Of a DNA stretch of 64,000 nt, positions 44,218 to 53,069 are shown one piece after another. The translations under genes were made by a program, and so were the position numbers. Positions within the stretch are counted from its first letter, which is position 1. Each line of letters starts with the position of its first letter. Source of the stretch: Mesorhizobium amorphae. GTDB lineage: Bacteria > Pseudomonadota > Alphaproteobacteria > Rhizobiales > Rhizobiaceae. The stretch is taken from NCBI RefSeq assembly GCF_014843845.1, contig NZ_JHQS01000024.1:62001-126000 (forward strand), given 5' to 3'. Under the pieces are notes generated by a model that did no database searches, was not told the DNA's origin, and saw only the letters and a program-made list of their open reading frames with translations.

Positions 44218-45287
44218 GCGATGTACACCTCCCCCGCATCCTGGCGATCGCGGACCGACCCGGCTGGGCGATCGATCGCAAGACCCAAAATATCCGGCGC
44301 GTGCTGAAAGGAAGGTTCGATATCGTCGAACGATTTCAGCATGATGTGACTGAGTCCGACGTGAACGCGGCGGACATCGTGCTCATCTTCTATTGGCTCC
44401 AATTCTCGAAGCTGGCCCTGCCGGAATCGGTCCTCGCCCGGCGGTCTGACAGGCTGGTCATCGGGATCTGCGGCCACAGAGAGCTGGAGGGCGAGTTCCG
44501 CGAGCCCGGGCTCGCCACCCTGCACCGGCTGGCGCGCGCTGTCTTTGTCAATAATCGGCAACTCGAGCACGAATACGGTCCTCTCCTGCGTGTTCCGGTT
44601 CACTACACGCCCAATGGAGTCGACACGACATTCTTTTGCCCCCCACAAGAGCCACAACCCTATTCTGGCGAACTCCGCGTCGGATGGGCGGGAAGTCTGA
44701 GCAACCATGGTCCGGCACATCGCGGCATCCACGACGTCATCGAGCCCGCGGTCGCTGCCGTGCCGGGCGTGCGACTACTGACTGCGATTCGGGAGCAACG
44801 CTGGCGTAACGCTGACGAGATGCTCGACTTCTATCGGGATCTCGACGTTTATGTCTGCGCCAGTCGCAGCGAAGGCGCTCCCAATCCCTGCTTGGAGGCG
44901 GCGGCGTGCGGTGTGCCCCTGGTGACGACCCGTGTGGGAAACATGCCCGAGCTGATTCGGGATGGCGACAACGGGCTGTTCTTCGATGGAACTGTAGAGG
45001 GGCTTGCGAACAAACTCGCCCTGTTGCGGGACTCGCCATCGCTCCGGTCGCGGATGGCCGTCCGCATGCGCGAGACGATCCGAGAGTGGGATTGGGGCGT
45101 GCAGGCGGAGAACTACGCGCACATGTTTGCTTCGTTGCTTGCTGCAGGCGGAGCGGTCGGGCCTGTGAGACGTACGGCTTCAGACGTGCCCTGCCCGCCA
45201 AACCGGACCTTTGTAGCGCCGATTGTGAATAGACTGATACGTAAATCGTTGTCTTTTCTGCGCAAAACCACGAAGAAGCACTCCTAA
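44214..45287 (+). CDS. family 4-type (GT-B) glycosyltransferase
   Basis: A 357-residue GT-B transferase. The C-terminal nucleotide-sugar domain has VYVCASRSEGAPNPCLEAAACGVPLVTT, containing the E-x7-E motif, and GDNGLFF. The N-terminal acceptor domain is divergent. The GTG start at 44214 overlaps the preceding stop (GTGA), so both transferases are co-translated. Followed by a terminator. With the two genes before it, it forms a small surface-polysaccharide cassette. Confidence 0.85.
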   Translation: MSDVHLPRILAIADRPGWAIDRKTQNIRRVLKGRFDIVERFQHDVTESDVNAADIVLIFYWLQFSKLALPESVLARRSDRLVIGICGHRELEGEFREPGLATLHRLARAVFVNNRQLEHEYGPLLRVPVHYTPNGVDTTFFCPPQEPQPYSGELRVGWAGSLSNHGPAHRGIHDVIEPAVAAVPGVRLLTAIREQRWRNADEMLDFYRDLDVYVCASRSEGAPNPCLEAAACGVPLVTTRVGNMPELIRDGDNGLFFDGTVEGLANKLALLRDSPSLRSRMAVRMRETIREWDWGVQAENYAHMFASLLAAGGAVGPVRRTASDVPCPPNRTFVAPIVNRLIRKSLSFLRKTTKKHS

Positions 45288-45317
45288 TACGCCCCCTACT
45301 CCCATTCGATTGTTTCC

Positions 45318-45351
45318 ACCCGGCTAGGTCGTTGATCTAGCTGGGTTTTTT
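45318..45351 (+). terminator. rho-independent terminator
   Basis: A stem ACCCGGCTAG/CTAGCTGGGT of 10 bp with one G-U pair and a 9-base loop, followed by a run of T residues. It lies 30 bp after the last glycosyltransferase stop and ends the glycan cassette. The LysR gene beyond is on the opposite strand, so the transcripts converge here. Confidence 0.85.
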
Positions 45352-45447
45352 CTTGCCTGCGGCACCGAAAGCCGAGGAGAGTGTCGGCCAGGATGCGATA
45401 GCAGACCTTGACCGTCCCCCCGCAATGCGAATGAACATTGTCAGGAA

Positions 45448-46449
45448 CTACCTTTCAGCCCCAAACATCATCCAATCGAGCTTCGGTTCAATCCATGGCG
45501 CCAGCTTCACGAACTGCGGCAACGCGCGCACTCTGACGAGGTTGCGGGCAAGTTCGGCAATGCGGGGGCCTAGCGTCCCGAACTCCTCCCGACGGGTAAC
45601 GAATGTCAGTTCGCGGGAAAATCCTGGGCTAGGCAGGGGTAACACCTCGACGCCGTCGGCATAAGCAGCTCCTTGAAGCAGGCAAAGCGGCGTTGTGACG
45701 GCGACGCCAACCCCGGTCGCCACCATTGCCAGGAGGGAATCCGAAGTGTCGAACTCAAGCATGCGTGGCGGCTCCAGGCCAAGCCTGCGCAAATGCCGGT
45801 CGACATGCGCGCCGCTGTGCGACCGCGCGCTATGGCGTATGAGATGATGACGGGACAATATTTCGCGTAGGTCTTGGTCTTTGCAATCTGGACCGACGTC
45901 TTTCGGGACGAGCAGCAGATAGGGCTCCCGAAACAGAGGGTAGCGGACGATGTCGTCGAGCCCTTCCATCGGGTCCGAGGTGACGGCCGCGTCGATAGCG
46001 CGGCGCATGAGCGCCTCGGTGTGGGAGAAGGCCAATCCTGACCAGGCGGTCAATCGCAGCGCGAGTGCGCCGTCCACCAGTTCCTTGACGAGATAGGCGC
46101 CGATCGTGCCGGCGAAAGAGTCGACGAGGCCCAGGCGCAGGTCCAGGCGCTCCGGCATTGCGGCGGCGGCCCGCACTGTCTCGACCGCCCGGCTGACCCG
46201 CTGCATGACTTCCTCGGCCTGACCTGCCAGTACGCTGCCGGCATGGGTAGGGAGGAGGGGCCGCCGGTCGCGATGCAGGAGCGCCGCGCCGATTTCCTTC
46301 TCGGCTCGGCGAACGGCCTGGGATACGGCTGATTGGGTCAGGCCAAAGCGCGAGCCGGCCGCGCTCATGCTGCCGGTGTGGATCACGGCAGCCACGATTT
46401 CAAGCGTCCTGAGATCTAGGCTGCCCTTCATCTGCTTTATCATGATCAT
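45448..46449 (-). CDS. LysR family transcriptional regulator
   Basis: A 333-residue LTTR. The N-terminal winged helix contains SMSAAGSRFGLTQSAVSQAVRRAEKEIG and LLHRDRRPLLPTHAG; the remainder is the periplasmic-binding-like effector domain. It is divergent from the acidic amino-acid importer and catabolic operon (first gene at 46655) with a perfect inverted repeat between them, the normal arrangement for an LTTR that controls its neighbour in response to the substrate. Confidence 0.92.
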   Translation of the reverse strand: MIMIKQMKGSLDLRTLEIVAAVIHTGSMSAAGSRFGLTQSAVSQAVRRAEKEIGAALLHRDRRPLLPTHAGSVLAGQAEEVMQRVSRAVETVRAAAAMPERLDLRLGLVDSFAGTIGAYLVKELVDGALALRLTAWSGLAFSHTEALMRRAIDAAVTSDPMEGLDDIVRYPLFREPYLLLVPKDVGPDCKDQDLREILSRHHLIRHSARSHSGAHVDRHLRRLGLEPPRMLEFDTSDSLLAMVATGVGVAVTTPLCLLQGAAYADGVEVLPLPSPGFSRELTFVTRREEFGTLGPRIAELARNLVRVRALPQFVKLAPWIEPKLDWMMFGAER

Positions 46450-46460
46450 AATCCCAAGTC

Positions 46461-46496
46461 ATATTTGGCATTAATCTCTCTTCTTATGCCAAATAT
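46461..46496. promoter_or_regulatory. LysR operator candidate
   Basis: A perfect 11-bp inverted repeat, ATATTTGGCAT and ATGCCAAATAT, separated by 14 bp, starting 12 bp from the LysR start codon. The dyad contains the T-N11-A form expected for LysR sites. It lies within an AT-rich divergent promoter region, about 160 bp before the binding-protein gene. Confidence 0.75.
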
Positions 46497-46654
46497 CAAT
46501 TGCAGCGAAGCGACCAAAGCTGCATCTCTATTGCGAAGGCTGCTGCCGGAATCGAGCGAAGCGCCTTTCAACAATAAACAGAGCAAGAAAGCGCCCTCGA
46601 AGCCGTGGCTTCGCGGAAGCGCGAGATATGGAACACTCGCAAACGGAGATGAAA

Positions 46655-47497
46655 ATGCGCGTTTTGAAGACACTTGCTTTCGGACTGGCGATTGGGCTTG
46701 GGGTGGCTGGAGCTCGCGCCCAGACTCTCGACTGCGGTGACGATACCTTGTGCAAGGTGGAGGCGACCAAGGTGCTCAAAGTCGGGACCAAGGACGACTA
46801 TAAACCTTGGTCATATCGGGCTCCCGACGGCAGCTTCGCCGGCATGGAAGTTGACCTCGCCAACGCGCTCGGCCAACTCCTCGGCGCCAAGGTCGAAATC
46901 GTGAAGGTCAACTCGGCCAACCGCTTCGAATTCCTCGCCCAGGGACAGATCGACCTGATGATTGCCTCGGCCACCGACACCGCCGAAAGGCGGAGAGTGG
47001 TGGGCTTCGTCCACCCGAACTATTACTCGTCCGGCTACAATGTCGTCCTGCCGAAAAAGGTGAAGGCGACCAAGTGGGAAGAGGTGGCCGGCCAGACCAT
47101 CTGCGCAATCCAGGGAGCCTGGTACAACAAGCCCGCGCAGGAAAAGTTCAAGATCGAACTCTTGGCCTTCGCCGGCACCGCAGAAGTCGACAGCGCGTTC
47201 CAGCAGGGCCGCTGCATCGGCGTCCTGTCCGATGACAATATGATCAACGTGATGCTCGCCGACCCAAAATGGGCGGACTATCACATGCCGCTGCCGACCC
47301 AGGATGACGCGCCGTGGGGCATCGCCGTCCGGCTGAACGATCTCGATAAGCCTTGGGGAGTGCTTGTCGCCGGCGCCATCGCCAACTGGCACCGCTCGGG
47401 TAAGCTTCTCGAACTGGAGAAGGCCAATGGCATCGCCGAATCTGCATATCTGCGCAAGATGCACGAGGCGCTGAAGGATCACCTGCCTGCGGAGTGA
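46655..47497 (+). CDS. amino-acid ABC importer solute-binding protein, family 3
   Basis: A 280-residue periplasmic protein. A signal peptide (VLKTLAFGLAIGLGVAGARA) ends near residue 25. The mature part has family 3 landmarks: VGTKDDYKPWSYRAPDGSFAGMEVDLANAL and FLAQGQIDLMIASATDTAERR. CGGAG lies 6 bases before the ATG at 46655; ATGs at 46628 and 46649 are alternatives. The downstream aspartase and asparaginase suggest acidic amino acids or their amides as ligand. Confidence 0.9.
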   Translation: MRVLKTLAFGLAIGLGVAGARAQTLDCGDDTLCKVEATKVLKVGTKDDYKPWSYRAPDGSFAGMEVDLANALGQLLGAKVEIVKVNSANRFEFLAQGQIDLMIASATDTAERRRVVGFVHPNYYSSGYNVVLPKKVKATKWEEVAGQTICAIQGAWYNKPAQEKFKIELLAFAGTAEVDSAFQQGRCIGVLSDDNMINVMLADPKWADYHMPLPTQDDAPWGIAVRLNDLDKPWGVLVAGAIANWHRSGKLLELEKANGIAESAYLRKMHEALKDHLPAE

Positions 47498-47574
47498 GGC
47501 GGCAATCCGTGCCGGTCGAGCATGAGCGTTCCGAAGACTTAACTCCACCTTTCGGCGTCGTGCTCTGACCCAGC

Positions 47575-47602
47575 GTCCGGTTCCTCACGGTGGGAACCGG
47601 AC
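47575..47602 (+). promoter_or_regulatory. intercistronic stem-loop between binding protein and permease
   Basis: A perfect 10-bp stem GTCCGGTTCC/GGAACCGGAC with an 8-base loop in the 125-bp gap between the binding-protein stop and the first permease start, 20 bp before the latter. No U-tract follows. It likely stabilises the binding-protein message and tempers permease expression. Confidence 0.7.
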
Positions 47603-47622
47603 ACCTCTTCAGGGAGCGGACA

Positions 47623-48372
47623 ATGCTCGAAGTGTTTCGCCAATTCGCACTCGACTTGAAGGCGTCCGGCATCAACCTGACGATCCTCTACGACGCCTTC
47701 GATTTCGAACGCTTCGTGTCGGGGCTCATGACCACTTGCGCTCTGATCGTCATCTGCACGTTGTTCAGCATCCTGATCGGGGGCGCCGGCGCAGCCGTGC
47801 TGGCGCTATCGCGCGGTCCAGCGGCCATGCTCGTCCGCGCCTATGTGGCGCTCATCCGCAACACGCCGCTGCTCGTGCAGATGTATTTCTTCTATTTCGC
47901 GGTCGGCAGCCTGATGCCGGTCGGCCAGAACGCCATCGGCCTGCCGGTGCCTATGATCGGCAATTTCACCTGGGCCGTGATCGCGCTCTCCCTCTACGCC
48001 GGCGCCTTCAACATCGAGACATTCCGCTCCGGTCTCGGTGCAGTGCACAACTCGTATGAGGAAGCAGCGCTAGCGCTTGGCTATTCCCGCTTCAAGGCTT
48101 TTCGCTACGTTGTCGTACCGCTGGGGTTGCGCTTCTCTTTTGCATCGCTTGCCAACAATCTGGTCGACCTCACCAAGTCTACGACCGTGGCCTACGCGAT
48201 CGGCGTGGCGGAACTGCTCTACGTATCCAACCAGATCTGGTCGGACTCCCTCAACACATTCGAGATGATGAACGTCATGCTGGCCATCTATCTGCTGCTC
48301 ACCGGCATCGTGGTGTGGATCATCGGCCGCGTGCAGGCGGCGATGAGCCTGCCCGGCTTCGGCGCGAACTGA
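47623..48372 (+). CDS. amino-acid ABC importer permease (GltJ/HisQ type)
   Basis: A 249-residue permease with about five hydrophobic segments and the polar amino-acid permease motif YVALIRNTPLLVQMYFFYFA. The EAA loop is SYEEAALALGYSRFKAFRYVVVPLGLR. Starts at ATG 47623 with AGGGAGCGG upstream. Followed by the second permease after 13 bp. Confidence 0.92.
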   Translation: MLEVFRQFALDLKASGINLTILYDAFDFERFVSGLMTTCALIVICTLFSILIGGAGAAVLALSRGPAAMLVRAYVALIRNTPLLVQMYFFYFAVGSLMPVGQNAIGLPVPMIGNFTWAVIALSLYAGAFNIETFRSGLGAVHNSYEEAALALGYSRFKAFRYVVVPLGLRFSFASLANNLVDLTKSTTVAYAIGVAELLYVSNQIWSDSLNTFEMMNVMLAIYLLLTGIVVWIIGRVQAAMSLPGFGAN

Positions 48373-48385
48373 ACGGATTACCCCG

Positions 48386-49072
48386 ATGTCAGAAACCACG
48401 ATCCTTACCGATATCTTTCGCTGGCTGCCCTTCGTGCTATGGGGCTTCGCCCTCAACATCCTGATGAGCATCCTGGCAATCATGCTCGGCACGGCGGCGG
48501 GCGTATTCCTGGGGTTCGGGCAGATATCGCATGTCCGGCTGATCGGCAGGATCTCTCGCCTTGCCACCCAGCTGTTTCGCAACGCGCCCTGGCTCGTGCT
48601 GCTGTTCTACTGCATCTTCCTGATGCCCTATTCGTTTACGGTGTCCGGCGTCACCTACAACGTGCCAAGCTGGCTGCGCGCGACGCTCGGCTTCAGCGTG
48701 CCAGTTGCGGCGAATTTTTCCGAGATCGTGCGCGGCGCGATCGGCTCGATCCCAAAGGGGCAGTGGGAGGCGGCCGAAGTGCTCGGCTATACCAGGACCG
48801 TGACCCTGTTTCGCATTATCCTGCCGCAGTGCGTTACGCGCATGCTGCCGCCGTGGATGAACCTTTACGCGCTGCTCATCACGGCAACGCCGCTGGCCTC
48901 GATCGTCGGCGTCGACGAAGCTCTTGCCCGCACCCAGGCGGCGGTGCAGTCCGAGGTGCAGCCCGGGTTTCTGATCCCGATGTATCTCACCTTGCTCACA
49001 ATGTTCTTTCTCTACGCCTATCCGATTTCCCGCGTCAGCGCCGCGCTCGAGCGTCGCTTCCAAACTGTGTGA
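48386..49072 (+). CDS. amino-acid ABC importer permease (GltK/HisM type)
   Basis: A 228-residue permease. TQLFRNAPWLVLLFYCIFLMP is the family's RNTPxLVQ-like block, and the EAA loop is PKGQWEAAEVLGYTRTVTLFRIILPQ. It pairs with the preceding permease and is followed after 7 bp by the ATPase. Normal length for the class. Confidence 0.92.
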   Translation: MSETTILTDIFRWLPFVLWGFALNILMSILAIMLGTAAGVFLGFGQISHVRLIGRISRLATQLFRNAPWLVLLFYCIFLMPYSFTVSGVTYNVPSWLRATLGFSVPVAANFSEIVRGAIGSIPKGQWEAAEVLGYTRTVTLFRIILPQCVTRMLPPWMNLYALLITATPLASIVGVDEALARTQAAVQSEVQPGFLIPMYLTLLTMFFLYAYPISRVSAALERRFQTV

Positions 49073-49079
49073 GGTTTTC

Positions 49080-49829
49080 ATGCGATCGGCAACCCAAGAT
49101 GGCGCACTGGTCTCCTTGAGAGGCGTGCGCAAGGCATTCGGCAGCATCGAGGTGCTGCGTGGAGTCGACCTCAACGTCGCCAAGGGCCAGGTGGTGGCGA
49201 TCATTGGGCCGTCGGGCTCCGGCAAGTCGACGATCCTGCGGACGATCAACGGCCTGACACCTGTGGACCACGGCGTGATCACGGTCGGCGATATCACGGT
49301 CACCGACCCCAGGGTGGACAAGGTGGCGCTCAGGCATCGCGTTGGCATGGTGTTCCAGCAGTACAATTTGTTCCCGCACAAGACCGTGTTGGAAAACGTG
49401 GCTATGGCGCCGATTCAGGTTCTCGGGGAGCCGCGCAGGCAAGTCGAGGAACGGGCAAAAGATCTTCTTGCCGGGATGCGTCTGCCGGAAAAGGCGCTCT
49501 CCTATCCAGGGGAACTTTCCGGAGGCCAACAGCAGCGTGTGGCGATCGCGCGCGCCCTTTGCATGCAGCCCGAAGTGATCCTGTTCGACGAGGTTACGGC
49601 GGCGCTCGATCCCGAAATGGTCAAGGAAGTGCTAAGTGCCGTCAGAAAGGTCGCCGAGGACGGCATGACCTGCATCCTGGTCACCCATGAGATGCGATTT
49701 GCCCGCGAGGCCGCCAACCGCATCTATTTCACCGATAAGGGGGTGATCGTCGAACAAGGCGAGCCGAAGGCGTTCTTCGAAAATCCCCGGGATCCTCGAA
49801 CCATAGAGTTTTTGGACAAGGTCCTCTGA
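49080..49829 (+). CDS. amino-acid ABC importer ATPase (GltL/GlnQ type)
   Basis: A 249-residue ATPase: Walker A GPSGSGKST, Q-loop MVFQQYNLFPHKTVLENV, signature LSGGQQQRVAIARAL, Walker B VILFDEVTAALDPE and switch His in LVTHEM. The residue after Glu in Walker B is Val rather than Pro, seen in other polar amino-acid ATPases. Drives the permeases at 47623 and 48386. Confidence 0.93.
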   Translation: MRSATQDGALVSLRGVRKAFGSIEVLRGVDLNVAKGQVVAIIGPSGSGKSTILRTINGLTPVDHGVITVGDITVTDPRVDKVALRHRVGMVFQQYNLFPHKTVLENVAMAPIQVLGEPRRQVEERAKDLLAGMRLPEKALSYPGELSGGQQQRVAIARALCMQPEVILFDEVTAALDPEMVKEVLSAVRKVAEDGMTCILVTHEMRFAREAANRIYFTDKGVIVEQGEPKAFFENPRDPRTIEFLDKVL

Positions 49830-49875
49830 AGCGCCCGAGCGGCTGGCTTCCTCCATCAAAACCAAGGAAATCGAC

Positions 49876-51354
49876 ATGAAAGAGACTTCGCCCGGGCCGA
49901 CGGACACTGTCGGCGAGCGCATCGAGACCGATGCGCTCGGCAGCCGCCGCATCGACAACTCCCACTATTACGGCATCCAGACGGTGCGGGCGCACGAGAA
50001 CTTTGCCATCTCCGGCAAGACCATCGCTGACATTCCGGGCTTCATCGAAAGCATCATTCAGATCAAACAGGCTGCGGCACTCGCCAATCTGGCGGCTGGT
50101 GGGCTTTCCAAGGAGGTCGCTGCGTCGATCGTCGAGGCCGGCGACTATTGGCTCGACAATTTCGAGGCTTCGCAGTTTTGCGTCGACATCTATCATGGCG
50201 GCGGCGGCACGGCCGCGAACATGAATGTGAATGAGGTGATTGCCAACCGCGCCAACGAAGTGCTGAGCGGCCGCAAGGGTTATGACCATGTCCACCCGAA
50301 TACGGACGTGAACATGGCCCAATCGACCAATGACGTCATTCCGTCGGCGATGAAAATCGCTGTCCATCGGCTGCTGTCGCAGCTCGAACCCGCAGTGTCG
50401 GGCTTGGTTGATGCGCTCGCCGCCAAGGAGGTCGAATTCGCGAGCGTGATAAAGCTTTCCCGGACCTGCTTCCAGGATGCGCTGCCGATCACGCTCGGTC
50501 AGCAGATCTCCGGCTACCGACACAGCTTCCAGCGAGCGTTGCGGGATCTGGAAATCGCCAAGGCCAAATGTCTTCACTTACCGCTTGGGGCAACTGCGGT
50601 CGGCACAGAGTTCGGCGCGCTGCCGGGCTACAAGGCGGCAGTCTACATCGAGCTAAGCCGCATCACCCAGCTGGCGTTGGAGCCGGACGAGAACTTGTTC
50701 GACGCACTTCAGAATGCCGATCAATGGATATCGATTTCCGGCGCACTGAAATCCCTGGCGTTGTCGATGGCAAAGATGTGCAACGATCTGCGTCTCATGT
50801 CCTCGGGCCCGCGCGCCGGCTTTTCCGAGATCACCTTGCCTGCGGTACAGCCGGGCTCGTCAATCATGCCGGGCAAGATCAACCCGGTCATCCCAGAGAT
50901 GGCCATCCAGGTCTATTTCCGCGTCCTCGGCAACGACGCCACCGTCACGCGCGCCTGTGAGGGCGAACTCGACCTCAATGTGTGGGAGTCGATCATCCTG
51001 AATGCCGTGACCGAGTCGATCGTATTGCTCAACCGGGCGATACCGCTGCTCGTCTCGAAATGCATTGCCGGCATAGCCGCCAATGAGGCGACGTGCCGCG
51101 CGGCGGCGGAAGGTTCGCTTGCGCTTTCCACCGCGATCGCGGCTGTCTTCGATTATCCGAAAGCCGGATCGGTGGCCCGCTTCGCTGCCGAGCGGGGACT
51201 GCCGGTCAAGGACGCTGCGGTTCAGATGGTACTTTTGTCACCGGGAGAGGCCGAAGAGCTTTTTGAGGTCTCGCTTTTCGCCGATCCTTTGCGCTATCAA
51301 ACCGTGATCCAGAAATATCGCCGTCTGGCGCAGCAGGGCGCGCTCGGCGGCTGA
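49876..51354 (+). CDS. aspA: aspartate ammonia-lyase
   Basis: A 492-residue enzyme of the aspartase/fumarase superfamily. It converts L-aspartate to fumarate and ammonia in the cytosol. Three conserved regions are present: GGGGTAANMNVNEVIANRA, HPNTDVNMAQSTNDVIPSA and the flexible catalytic loop GSSIMPGKINPVIPE with Ser328/329. GxxGSSxMPxKxNP is the family signature. The gene sits directly after an acidic amino-acid importer and before an asparaginase, which favours aspartase over fumarase. Ribosome site AAGGAAA upstream. Confidence 0.88.
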   Translation: MKETSPGPTDTVGERIETDALGSRRIDNSHYYGIQTVRAHENFAISGKTIADIPGFIESIIQIKQAAALANLAAGGLSKEVAASIVEAGDYWLDNFEASQFCVDIYHGGGGTAANMNVNEVIANRANEVLSGRKGYDHVHPNTDVNMAQSTNDVIPSAMKIAVHRLLSQLEPAVSGLVDALAAKEVEFASVIKLSRTCFQDALPITLGQQISGYRHSFQRALRDLEIAKAKCLHLPLGATAVGTEFGALPGYKAAVYIELSRITQLALEPDENLFDALQNADQWISISGALKSLALSMAKMCNDLRLMSSGPRAGFSEITLPAVQPGSSIMPGKINPVIPEMAIQVYFRVLGNDATVTRACEGELDLNVWESIILNAVTESIVLLNRAIPLLVSKCIAGIAANEATCRAAAEGSLALSTAIAAVFDYPKAGSVARFAAERGLPVKDAAVQMVLLSPGEAEELFEVSLFADPLRYQTVIQKYRRLAQQGALGG

Positions 51355-51377
51355 TCCGACGGAAGAACCGATAGCAC

Positions 51378-52382
51378 ATGGCAAGACCAATACCCGAGGT
51401 GGCTTTCATCGGAGCCGGCGGCACGATCGCCTCAATCGGCAAGGACCCATTCGACGTCCTGGACTACGGAAACAACGACAAGAGACTTCATGCGGACGAC
51501 ATCGTTGCGGTACTGCCTTCTTTGGACGGTCTGGCTCGGGTAAGGCCGGTTCGTTTCAAGAACATCGAGAGCACGGAAGTCACGTCCGGCGACTGGCAGG
51601 ATCTGGTACTTCTGTGCACCAAACTCGCCGAAGACAATCCGAAACTGGCGGGCATCATCATCGGCCACGGCACGGCGACACTGGAGGAAACAGCCTACTG
51701 TCTGTCGCTCACCCTCAAGCTGACAATTCCGGTGGTTGTCGTCGGATCGCAGCGCCCGCTCAATGGTCTTTCATCGGACGCACAGGCTAACCTGGTTAGC
51801 GCTATCAGGGTTGCGGTGGCACCCGCGTCGCGCGGCCGAGGCGTGATGGTTGTACTCAACGACGAAATCCACGCGGCCCGGGAAGTCACGAAGGGATCGA
51901 CTTTCCGCCTGCACGCCTTTCAGAGCCCGGACTTTGGCATATTGGGCCAGGTCGACGGCGACGCCGTGCTCTACTATCGCAAGCCCGAGAGGCTCCACAC
52001 GGCAGACAGTGAATTCTCCGTCACCGACATCGAGAACATGCCGCGCGTCGACATCGCCTACAGCCATGCCGGCTCGGACGGGACGGCGATAAATGCCTTC
52101 GCCGACGCCGGCGCGAAGGGCATCGTGCTCGCTGGATTCGCGCCGGGCATGGGCACGCCGGCAGAGGTCGCGGCGCTCGAAGACGCCATCGCGAAGGGTG
52201 TCGTGGCGCTGCAATCATCTCGTGCCGGAAGCGGCTGCGCTCTGGACAGTGCCAGACATCGCGCCATTGGAATCATCGCGGCGGACAATCTGACGCCACA
52301 GAAGGCGCGGATTCTGCTTGGCCTCGCTCTGGCACGAACAACAGACCGTAGTGAAATTCAGCGAATATTCGCGATGTACTGA
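51378..52382 (+). CDS. L-asparaginase-like amidohydrolase
   Basis: A 334-residue type I/II asparaginase family protein with no signal peptide. The first nucleophile motif is GAGGTIAS, and the lysine-containing LNDEIHAAREVTKGST is intact. The second motif reads HGTATLEETAY, so the aspartate of the usual HGTDT (substrate carboxylate/amine contact) is Ala100. Placed after aspartase, it would make aspartate from asparagine for the lyase; the missing Asp may shift specificity to another amide. It is the last gene of the module. Confidence 0.85.
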   Translation: MARPIPEVAFIGAGGTIASIGKDPFDVLDYGNNDKRLHADDIVAVLPSLDGLARVRPVRFKNIESTEVTSGDWQDLVLLCTKLAEDNPKLAGIIIGHGTATLEETAYCLSLTLKLTIPVVVVGSQRPLNGLSSDAQANLVSAIRVAVAPASRGRGVMVVLNDEIHAAREVTKGSTFRLHAFQSPDFGILGQVDGDAVLYYRKPERLHTADSEFSVTDIENMPRVDIAYSHAGSDGTAINAFADAGAKGIVLAGFAPGMGTPAEVAALEDAIAKGVVALQSSRAGSGCALDSARHRAIGIIAADNLTPQKARILLGLALARTTDRSEIQRIFAMY

Positions 52383-52772
52383 CGTCTCAAACCGGATCCG
52401 GAACCCGCCGTTTGAGGCACCACAGTGAACCGAATGGCGAGCGTCTTCGAGCGTTTGACGCTGCGGCGGGCCTCGAATAATTCAGGCTAGATAGTGCCAG
52501 TCCTGCCGCCATGTCGGCGAGATGGTAAAAACTAACGGCAACTTTTTCACCCGCTTCCGACATATGGCTGCGATCGAACGTGCCCTCGAATCTGCCGGCG
52601 TCGAGTTCATCCCCGAGAATGGCGGTGGCGCCGGGGTGAGGCTGAGGAGAAGGGCGGCGGGATAGATAGCGGAGGCTGAAGGGCTATGGTCGAACAGGTA
52701 ATTTCGTCGGCCGAAGTATCCTTGCCGTTTTACAGGACCCGTCCATATTCATCGAATCGGGAGTTCCGTTGT
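52383..52772. other. gap after the asparagine module
   Basis: Contains a 7-bp inverted repeat CTCAAAC/GTTTGAG at 52386-52416, just after the asparaginase stop, which could act as a weak terminator although no U-run follows. It also holds the short regulator remnant at 52522-52665 and the leader of the small secreted protein. Confidence 0.45.
52522..52665 (+). pseudogene. C-terminal remnant of a small XRE-family regulator
   Basis: A 47-codon frame whose end (IERALESAGVEFIPENGGGAGVRLR) is the typical C-terminus of short rhizobial XRE regulators that finish with the same AGVEFI..NGGGPGVRL pattern. The helix-turn-helix half is missing upstream. It is a remnant rather than a functional gene. Confidence 0.6.
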
Positions 52773-53069
52773 ATGGCCATGAAAAGTCTGTCGATCGCCT
52801 TTCTTGCCGGGATGGCAGTTTGTGTCACGAGCGTCGCTGATGCGCGACCGGACACGCGCGTGATGACCTGTGAACAGACGCAGGCCCTGATCAAAAGCCA
52901 TCGCTCGGTGGTTCTGACCACCGGCCGCAACACGTACGATCGATACGTCCGCCAGTTCGGCAGCGAATGCGACTGGCCGGACGCGCCGACCGCCGCCTCG
53001 GTCCCGACACGCGACGGTCAATGCCGCGTCTATCACTGTGAGGAACCGACCTTCAATCGATCCCCTTGA
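52773..53069 (+). CDS. small secreted cysteine-containing protein
   Basis: A 98-residue protein with a signal peptide (MKSLSIAFLAGMAVCVTSVADA). The mature part has four cysteines and RVMTCEQTQALIKSHRSVVLTTGRNTYDRYV, a pattern I recognise from short periplasmic proteins of Rhizobiales of unknown function. Start at ATG 52773 or 52779; an upstream in-frame ATG at 52686 would bury the signal peptide. No operon partner. Confidence 0.75.
   Translation: MAMKSLSIAFLAGMAVCVTSVADARPDTRVMTCEQTQALIKSHRSVVLTTGRNTYDRYVRQFGSECDWPDAPTAASVPTRDGQCRVYHCEEPTFNRSP

Noticed and set aside
47575..47602. Stem-loop as a rho-independent terminator
   Set aside because: No U-tract follows, and co-oriented transporter genes continue immediately after.
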